Source of the DNA: Anadara kagoshimensis
Lineage: Eukaryota; Mollusca; Bivalvia; Arcoida; Arcidae
Direction: 5' to 3'
Assembly: GCA_021292105.1 (NCBI GenBank)
Contig: CM037874.1
Span: forward strand, 7,862,678-7,926,677
Length of the DNA stretch: 64,000 bases
How positions within the stretch are numbered: position 1 is the first letter of the stretch; each line of letters opens with the position of its first letter. Below are positions 1 through 10,200 of the stretch, one piece after another. The position numbers and the translations under genes are program-made. The notes below the pieces were generated by a model. That model did not search any database. It was not told the DNA's origin and saw nothing but the letters and a program-made list of their open reading frames with translations.

Positions 1-245
1 ACTTGGTTTTGAGTAATTATTACTTATACTGAAATTAAAATAACAAATTATTAAAATTCCAGAAAATATTGACATCCTATTTCATTAAAACATGTTTAGA
101 TATTTTTTACAAACAATATTATTACTTGTATATGGTATTACAATGGAGTAATGAAGCAACTTTACACAGTCACCATACAAACTTCTTTATCTTATTTTGA
201 AATGGTCAGATTTTGGATGTTGGAAGAAACTGGAGGTCTTGTAGA

Positions 246-560
246 CGGATTGATAGAATATTTCACTTATATTGAGATGTAACCAGCTATAGATGAAATG
301 GCAGAAAATTATACCTTTACAGTGTGCTCAGGAGAATGTGCAGGGAGGGTTCTTCAACATGCCAACATGCTGTGGCACAGGGCCTCAGTTTTTAAGGTCT
401 TTTCAAAGGACCCTGTGACTTTCTTTTTTAAATATGAAGTGTCTGCCAAAAGAACAGTTACTACCTATTTTCAAGTCTTGGTCAGACGTGGTGAGGGTTT
501 AAACCCATGACCTCTCACATACAAAGAGAGCATGTTACCAACTGAGCTATCATAGTGGTG
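246..560 (-). mobile_element. tRNA-derived SINE with 14-bp target-site duplication
   Basis: Read on the minus strand, the element starts with a tRNA-like head (A-box region TAGCTCAGTTGGTA, B-box region GGGTTTAAACC). It ends with CTCAATATAAGTGAAATATTC. The 14 bases GGAGGTCTTGTAGA flank it perfectly at 232-245 and 561-574. Related copies are at about 51,110-51,440 (-) and 56,632-57,070 (+), and a headless fragment at about 6,530-6,680 (+). The tail resembles SINEs widespread in molluscs. This copy lies downstream of PARP4 exon 10. Confidence 0.85.
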
Positions 561-1139
561 GGAGGTCTTGTAGAAAATCATGTGGCATGTAAACTGACAA
601 ACCCTCTCTCACTAGAATCTGGCTAAGTGAGATGTACCATAAAACTAGGTGGTACTGTAGACCACTTATTTTTCACGAGTAGAAAATTTCACATCAAGAC
701 CATGTTGGCCTTATTCGTGAATATTCGAATTTGTGTTTGGAATCTTATTGAATACAACATATGTGTATAAACATAGAAATATTCCTGTGCTGGAAATTTT
801 TGTGTGATATTTGAATTTAGTGAATGGAATGAGTCGTAAATTTATGTTAAAATAAAAGTGATCTACAGTATATAGGAAGTGTTGTAATCCATAAGCTGGT
901 GATTTAGATCATAAGGTCACCAAGACCCAAAATAAACAGCAGAAAGTTGGTATCATATGAAGCATTGGTAAACACCATTTGGAAAAAAGTGAGTTCATGA
1001 ATAGTATCTGTGAAAATAAACATACTAAGAATGAGTGAAAAATTTAGTCTGGTAGTAAAAAAAAATTTTACTGTACAGCTTGAATTATCCAATATAAAAT
1101 CAAATATAAAACAACCAGATAGCCAAGCTGTGTGGATGC

Positions 1140-1690
1140 CATATTTTGCAGAGGTTATCGTATAAGCTCAACAATGGAAGCTGAAGTTGTCACAAGTGCC
1201 AAGCTTAACAGCACAGGCTGAAACTGGCACTAATGCCAAGCTGACGTATGTGCCAAGCTTAACAGTGGTAGCTGAAGTTGGTACAAGTGTCAAGCTTAGC
1301 AGCGGAGGTTGAAACTGGCACTAATGCCAAGCTGAGGTATGTGCCAAGCTTAACAGTGGTAGCTGAAGTTGGTACAAGTGCAAAATTATTAGTGAAGGCT
1401 GAAGCTGGAACAAGCACCAAGCTTAACAGTGGAGGCTAAAGCTGGCACAAGTACCAGGCTTAACAGTGGAGGCTAAAGCTGGCACAAGTGCCAAACTTTA
1501 CAGTAGAGGCTGAAGCTTGAACAAGCACCAAGCTTTACAGTGGAGACTGAAGCTAGCACAAGTACCAGGCTTAACAGTGGAGACTGAAGTTGTCACAAGT
1601 GCCAAGCTTAACATTGGAGACTGAAGCTGGCACAAGTGCCAAGCGTAACAGTAGAGCAGATGCTTAAGCTGGCACAAGTGCCATAGTTAG
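1140..1690. repeat. Minisatellite, ~37-38-bp unit
   Basis: About 14 diverged units built on CTGAAGCTGGCACAAGTGCC and AAGCTTAACAGTGG. Units vary by point changes and short gaps. The array lies in the minus-strand sequence just downstream of PARP4 exon 10. Confidence 0.85.
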
Positions 1691-1733
1691 GACATAGTGC
1701 ACTTTGTGCAGGTGAGCTAAAACTTATACTTAC

Positions 1734-1832
1734 TTAAGTGAATTAGAGAAATATATCCCAGCACCTAACATACCAGCATCTGTTTGACTTACACCATATT
1801 GATCTACAGCTATGTTTGGTAGTAACAACCCT
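1734..1832 (-). CDS. PARP4: PARP4 exon 10 (catalytic domain, GIYFS motif)
   Basis: A 99-nt exon between TTTTACAG and GTAAGT. It encodes RGLLLPNIAVDQYGVSQ and MLGAGIYFSNS. The tyrosine in GIYFS is the second member of the H-Y-E triad. I found no further catalytic exon between here and base 1. Confidence 0.92.
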
Positions 1833-4800
1833 CTGTAAAATAATATATAATAAAACATTTAGTGAATGTTAAGTTGTCACTGACAAAAATCTATCATGTA
1901 AATGATATTTTTAATAATATTAGAATGATATTAGAAGACATCTAAGTAGACATTCCAATTAGGACTATTTGTGTAGTTTGAGCATTATAATGTTTTATAC
2001 GCCATTGCAGAACTACAGTAGAGCTTCGATAACTCGAAGTGCACGGGATATAGATGATGACTTCGAGGTGTTCGAGTTTTCGAAGTTGAAGGATGAAGTC
2101 ACAATGTAGACTTTCATCTCTATGGGAGAAATGTTGGATGGCAATAAAGTGCTTACTTATATATCAGTGTAATATGTATGTATAAAAAATACTAGTATAT
2201 GAATTAAAATGAATTTATTACGTTTTTAATAGACTGATGGCGACGACAAACGCATACATAAAATACACAAAATGTGTATTACCAATGCATGATCACAATG
2301 CATTCAAACAACTGAATCAGATAAACATATTTATGTACCTTGTATGTAATAATAATAATAATAATAATACACACGCAAGACAAGATGCATGTTTTATAGA
2401 AATAATAAAATTATTGTGCGTACCACGCGTAAGTCATTAAAATCAAGCTTGGATAGCAGCACAAAACTCGATCACTACCAAGGAAGTACACGGTTACACT
2501 TCATCGCTCTTTACGGAACAGAGTACTAATCCTTTAATTGATACTAATTAATACAGTAGCAGACCTTTAGATCTGTACAACTACTACTCTCATTAACCGG
2601 ATTATACACATGCTGATGGCAAATTAAAATTTTAAAATATTTCGAGTTTTAGAAGTTGTCATACAATTGTTTAAATTTTACACCTTAACATTACTTCCAG
2701 TTATTGGGGGTATTCAAATTATAGGAGTTTGAGTTATCGAAGTTGTATTTATATAGTTTACATAGAAAACCAGCCAGGACAAAATAATGACTTCGAGTTA
2801 TCCATGGTATTCCAGATATCGAAGTTCGAGTTATCGAAGTTCTACTGTATTTTTACTTTAACAGTTCCTCAAAAATAATGTCAGTCAGAGAAATGAGTTT
2901 CATATAGAGAGTGGTATTTATATTGTAAATATAAGCAGTTTATATGAACATATTATCTTTTTCATAAGTTGCAGACTGAAGTGATTAAATGAATGATTGA
3001 TAATATGAATGGAGTTTTACATCCCAAATAAGTTGAAGGCTGGACAAAAACATCTGTTTGTAAAGGAGATGGTTTATCCTTCTGTCCTCAAAGAAGTCAA
3101 GTCAAGATGTCAAGGAATGCTTGTTTGGCAAAACTATTTATTGTTGTAATTACACTACAATATTTGACAGTTGTAACTGTGAAATGCAAACTGTGAAATG
3201 ACACTATCCCATTGTCTATTATTTCATAATTAGAGGTTGGTAGAATTAATTTTGTGACTAACATACCATACCTTGATAGAATACCCAGGAAATTATAAGC
3301 AGCAGATGAGTGCATGAGCAGACGGACATTTCCTGTTCCTTTGGAGTTAAACTGAATGTCTTCTGCTGTTCTTCCAACTTTGTATATATTTAAAATCTTC
3401 ATACTACAACAAATAACAGGAATGACTAACAAATTCAGCTATGTTCAAATTTAATGCCCCTTTTTCTTCGAAAGATGGGGATAAAATAAAAAAGAGTCGA
3501 GTAATGGTGTCTTATGCCCAAGTCAAGATTTTTTAATTTAATATATATTGAGGTGCTCAGTTCATAATTGGTAGAGAAAACTAGAGTGACCAAAGAATAC
3601 TGCCAACCTTTAGGCAAAGCAAACTAATGATCTCTCTCACATCAGGATCTGCTAAAGTGGTATTTCGATTTTTATGTTTAAAATAATTTTCAATTTTCAT
3701 AGGTTAATCAGTCTATTAGAAATGTGATATATTTTTTTTAAAAATCTTAAGTATGATAAAATAAAAATAAAAATGTAAACTATTACATATCATTTATTTT
3801 GTAGTGGTCTTGGAAGCTCAGTTGGTAGACCACTTGTCTATAGTGTGGGAGTTCCCGGATTTTATGCTTATTTTGACCCTACATTGTTTTCCTCCCTGTT
3901 ACAGTTTGGCAGTCAGTTAGTCCTTGGGGGTGGTGGGCTGACAATTATGGGCCATATATAGACCACCTGATTAAATTTGGGTGAGATTTCCCACATTCAA
4001 CTGTGGAAAACTAAAAAATAATAGAGGATGAATGCAGCAATCTTGGAAGCTCATTTGGTAGATAACTTGTTTTAAGCAAGTCCCCGATCCGAACGTGTTT
4101 TTTTTTCTTTCCTTCCTTTTACAGTTTATAATTTCATTCTTCAATGTAAGCAAATTAAAGTTATCAGTTATTTGTCAATAACATATAAAACATATACATA
4201 CCCTGTAGAAGTGATTCCAACCATATTTCTGACATCATGATACCCCTGATCTGGTTGGTCAAGATGAGTCACATGACATCTAAGTGCCCTGAACTTTGCG
4301 TATGTTGTGGCATCTTCAGACCAATCTGTAGCTTCACTGGCCCCGTGTATATCATGTATCAACTAGAAACAGACAATACACAAATCTTCACTTGTAATAC
4401 AAAGAGAATGAAGCATAGTAAAATCCATATCAAATGCCATATTGACCAGAGACTTCCAATATCAAACAGGGGGCTTAGTCCAAGGTCTCATACTGGTACA
4501 GGGCTATTTCAAACAACATTTATCCAATATTTTGGAGATTTTCATTAATTCTTTAGAATTTTATCTTACTATTAACAATTTCTAAATAATGCTTACCAAG
4601 AAAATAATAATTACCAAGAAAATAAATTATTAGAAGCCATGCAACTTTCCAAAATTTGTGAAAACATGATCTTTTTTTAAATATGTTTTTCATAACTTTG
4701 CTAAAATATATTACTTTTTGAAAGAATTTCTCAGAAATTAATAGTAGTCAATGGTAATTTTTGCTACCAGAAATGGAAACACAGTTAAAGGATCATGAGA

Positions 4801-7230
4801 AAAATAAATAAATTTATTGTTCTGATCAAATAATAAGGATATTTAAGGTAATGTAATGACTTAACACTGGCTTATGTGTACAGTCAAACCTGTCTAAAAG
4901 ATCACCTAATGGAACCAGAAATTACTGGTCTTTAAGGACAGATGGCCCTTATATACAGGTTCATATATTATGAACATAAGCAATTGGAATCAAACTTTAC
5001 TGTTTTTTAAAGGCAGGTAGTCCTTATAAAGAGATGGCTTTTAAGGCAGGTTTGAATGTACTGGTAGTCCCATACCTGACACAGATCTTGTTTGGCCGTG
5101 ATTTGTCTTAGGTTTAACTCAGATTTAGTTTTATGTGGAATGGCTTGGTAAAACTCTTCTGTATACTGCTGTTGTTTACTTTTATGATTCCCATAACATA
5201 CTGACTTTTTCAGCTGCATCAAAGCTACTTCTGCGTCTTCAACCTACAGTTAAAAAATTGTGTATAAATTCTTATTTAGGATGGAGTAAAATTATGATGT
5301 AAACAAGCAAATTCAGTAAAAAAGGATTCCCATTCAGTGGGAACTTTTTGTGATTTGCACTTATGTTCAAAGGGCCATAACAAGAATAACAGCAGACCAA
5401 CTCAGGTTAATGATATGCACATCTCCTTTCGATGTTGATGCTTTGCATAAAGTTGAATAAAATAGTGCTTCATAGCTGTGGAGAATTACTCCGTACAAGA
5501 ATTGTCTTGATGGACAGAAGGATGGAAACTCAAATTTACTATCCACCAAGCAAGTGGAATGGTGTAAGGGAATTTTACCCTCCAGTTATCTGGGATGGTA
5601 GGGGAAACTGGAATATACAGAGAAAACCACTGCCTTCAGCAAACAAACTGACAAATTTTCTTGGACCAAAATCTGTCTAAGATGCACTCGAAGCTAGGCA
5701 GTGTGCAGCACTATGATCCATAAGCACATGCTTTAGACCATTCTGCCACCCTGGTCCCCGGATGATAATATGGGGCTGGGGTGTAAAAAAAAACTGAACT
5801 GACTGAATAATTTTGAACGATGTAAAGATATAAAGAGATAAAGTCTTACTTGAGATGGCTTGATGTGTTGTGTTGATATTGACAAATTTGTTTCAGCCTC
5901 ATGTGTAGCTTCCCTCCAGACAATCTCAACAAGTCTACCAATCTCTGGAGTTATCTCACTTGTCAAAATACATAATTCACCAAGTAACTGTGAATGTAAT
6001 ATAGAACAGAGTTTGGCTGATAATAATATATTTATTATAATTATTATATCTCTAACTGATTTCAGTGAATTTTAAAGCAAAAGACATTTTTTAAATTAGA
6101 CGGCAAGTATGGGGTAATATGTATTGCAAAACATATTCAGAATATGTAAACTTGGTGGAATTAGGCAACAAACTTAATCCAAATCCAAAAAAGTAGCAGA
6201 CAACTTGCTGGCTTTATTGAAATTACGTACTGCTAACTCATTGATGGGGTATGGAAAATTTCTTAACTTTACTTAAAGCTTCTGATATTGTAAATGTTGA
6301 CAACACAGGCCAACACAACAACTGCTAACTCATTGGCAGGGTAGGAAAAATTCATTAACTTTATATGCAAATTGTATGATATTGTAAGTGTTGACTTCAC
6401 AGGTCAACACAACCATTGCTAAATAACAGTATATATTATACTTATAAATAAATTCTTGATATCTGTTTGGTTTTTTTATATCATGTGTCAAACCATTATT
6501 TTGATTAAATTTACTGTTAGAAGAGACCTACAAATTGAAGCCTTTTGTCACTGCAGGCAATGTATTCTAAAGAAGCCTCCCTGCTCATTGCCCTAAGGGA
6601 AATGCAAGAGTAAAACTTTCTGCCATTTCACCTATAGGTAATGTTACTGGAATGTAAAACCCCAATCTATCTATATATTCATCAATTTTGGGGTTTGTAA
6701 AAATCTTTTATTTCCACTTGTTATATAATCACATAATTTAAGGTTTTTCTCTTAAAACTTATTTTTTATAATTAGTAAAATTCTGCAAAAATGTCAGAGG
6801 CTATAACATGATATATCGGCACATTTTCCTGATTTTTTCAGTGGTCTATATAAACAAGTATTGCTGTATTGCAGCAGTCAAAGAATTTTTTGTCAGCTTT
6901 AATTGAAAATGTCCTAAAATAAACAAAATGTCCTATTGGTGATTTTTTCATGTTAGTTAAAACAATTTTCAGTCAGACATTTTCAGCACATATAACAGTT
7001 TCTGGACACATGGTTTAAACTTACCATTTTCAACTTATCTGAACCAATGTCATTGCTAGTAAACACTGGATGTAACCATGGTAACAATGTATATGGAAAT
7101 GATGTGTATTGTTTATAAAGTTGTTCATAACCGCTTAAAACTTCATTTGTTGTGTTAAAATACCAAACAACAGCAACATCAGTGGATAACAGATTCTACA
7201 AAATATCAGAAAGTAAAACAATTTAGCAAG

Positions 7231-7280
<50 letters not shown>

Positions 7281-10200
7281 ATATGAGTTGTACCTATTTT
7301 TAGCCTGTATTGGTTTGCTCTGTAACAGTATAATGGAGTAAGAGTAATGTTATATTTATCTACAATAATATATTTCTCTAAAACTTGTCATTAGCAAAAC
7401 AAAGTATGAAGTATAACTACAGAAATTGCTAACTGTTAATGTGGGAAGATTTAAATAACATAAGCAATCCACCAAGGGGTTTCACAGGAGTTGCGTGCAT
7501 AAGATCTGGCAATGTTAAATCGTACTAAATATGGTCTAAATCCCATAACTCCAACACAAATTGACAGATCATATCAGTTGTATAGTATGTGCATCTGTAA
7601 TGGTTTATTTTATCCACCATGAAATATTTTCCTAGGATAATATTTTCTTGTGAAATTTGTTCCACGAATTACATTTTTCAGGTAAATATTGTCCAAGGAT
7701 AATATTTTACAGAATAAGCCATGATATTTATTCCCCATATAGATTTGACTATGAAATTATATCTTTGTGGACACATTTTCACCTGGATAAAATTATCAAA
7801 TACACATCTACATATCAAAGCAATACACCAGAGGCTTTCTGAGAAGTTGCAAAGACAAAATCTGTCATTGTTTAATAATTCTGAATATAACTCTGACAGC
7901 TGATAAAATGCTGATCAGAAATTAAACAAAACACAATCAAAAAGCATTGAAATATAAAATATAAAATTGACTGTTATCATCATTACCTTGTCTTTGTCTA
8001 GTTTCCCACTCTGACTGTATAATCTGTATTTTGATTCTCCTTTAATGGTGTGGACTTCTATAACTTGTACACTAGTATCCGACTGTAACAAGACAGCAAA
8101 ATGTATACATGTAGTATTATCTTAACAATACAGGCTTTAGTCTGTAATCATTCACTTAACAGATTTTGGCAACCACTTAAGGCACTCAAAGACACTTATT
8201 ATAAGCTTAACATCTTATTCAAAATTTCATCTTAAACTTTCAAATATCTTGAAAACTTAACTACCAATAACAAAATTATTAGATTTAACATTTGAAGGGT
8301 TAAATTTTTAATTTAGGATAATTTCAGTTTAAGAATGATTGTGAAACAGTTGCCTGTACACAGCCAAAATTTTGTTCAATTGAATTTCATGTATAAGCTT
8401 GATTCACATAAAATTCATGTGAATTTTTTATGTGAAAGTCACCAAAACAAAATTTGACTGTGTAAATCATTTTCATTTTAGGAGATTGTTTTCCCAAATT
8501 TAACAAAAAAAATCTATCTTGAAACATTCCACTTTTTGTGGTATTTAATCCATAAATCATAATTTATTTCATCTTTGTGATTCATGTGATTCCTGAATAT
8601 ATCACAAAAACAAAGTGATCATAAAACGAGATTCCTGAATATATCACAAAAACAAAGTGATCATAAAATATTAATTCACAATACTAGTACAAATGTAAAC
8701 ATAAAGTTTTTAATTTCTAAAATGTGTAGCAATGGAAATAAGTCTCAAGTAAAATTTTCTCCTGTGTAAAAAGGTCCAGATGTTTTTTCTTTAATTTTGT
8801 GGTAAAATGTACCAGTTTTAACAAACACCAAAAAAAAAAAAATGCCCAAAAACAGACCACCATTACGCCAATTAGCAATTAGTGCCTTGCTTTTTAAACC
8901 AGAATATAATTTTTAATGAGTAAAACAACATATTTTAATTCACACTGGTTATGTAAAGAAAAAATGTCTTGTTCGTGTGCATCAAATACTTCAACTTATT
9001 TTTCAAATGATGACATTAGTTTAAGCCTAAACAACACCTTACAGTGCAGTCAAACCTGCCTTAAAGGCCACATCTATAAAAGGGTCACCTGCTTTTAAAG
9101 GTCAGTAAAATTTTATCCCAATTGCTCTTTATTCAGTTTATTTGATCCTGTACATAAGGGCCACCTGCCCATTAATGCCACTTTTACTAGTTCCCTATGG
9201 TGATCTTCATGGACAGGTTTGACTGTACTTTTGTTATAACATAATACTAACCTTTAACACAGACCATTTTGCTAACTCATACATATCATTGTCAAACAAA
9301 CCATCATCATTATCTTCTACTAGCCAGGACTTGATAGAATTAAGGTTTACTTGACATCGCTTTTGTTTCTTCTTTACCGTTTTTTGTGCTGAAAATGAAA
9401 ATAATCAGTCTGTAATTCTTGTTTGTTTGATTTTGTAATATCACATAATATTCAAACATTCAAAAGGGTTTGCCACTGTACAATGTGATGCCTCCTTACC
9501 TTTGTGTGGAACAATTATCTAAATTGGATATGGAATCTTATCAGTTCACGTTTTCCTGTAAAAACAATGTTATTCCAGGACTTTGTGACGTCAACATGTT
9601 CCAAAATATCCAACACAACCTTTCATGATTTCGCCATTCTTGTGGTACAAAGCATATAAAAATTTACTTGCAATAATTTTCATTGAGGGGGTAATTTTCC
9701 CATTTTTTTTTTTTCAAATCGTAAAAGTAGCAAAAATTTCCCCCACGTGAAAATAACCATGATTACAGTATTCAAATCCAAATAAAGTATATATCACATA
9801 CAGATATTCAATTTTGATATTACAAATTCCCTAAGAACAACTGAAATAATTATGCTCATACTACTTATTTTCATGTGGGCTTCTCTTCAGTACCCGGGTG
9901 TCAAAAGGACCAGTTAAGGGATAACAGTGCCACTTCCGTTCAAATCCCATTCTGGCAGATCATCTTAGTGCCAGCAAGTTTGTGGGTTCATTTTCCAAAG
10001 GTTGATGGTTTTGTCTGGATATTCTGGTTTCTGAGTAATATCTCCGTTTAAAAACTTAAAAGTGGAGATGGTTTACTGTATTATTTTAAGTTTGGTTATG
10101 GTCTATCCAATCTTTCTGCTCAAATATATATGTCGCACTTACATTATGTCGCTCTTATAATGAAAATCATCAAAATGCATTTTAAAAAAATTAACTAATT

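Noticed and set aside
904..1092. Next PARP4 catalytic exon
   Set aside because: The translated sequence lacks the expected KYS and downstream catalytic motifs and has no fitting splice sites.
1140..1690. CRISPR-like repeat-spacer pattern
   Set aside because: The 'spacers' are diverged copies of the same unit; a eukaryotic minisatellite.
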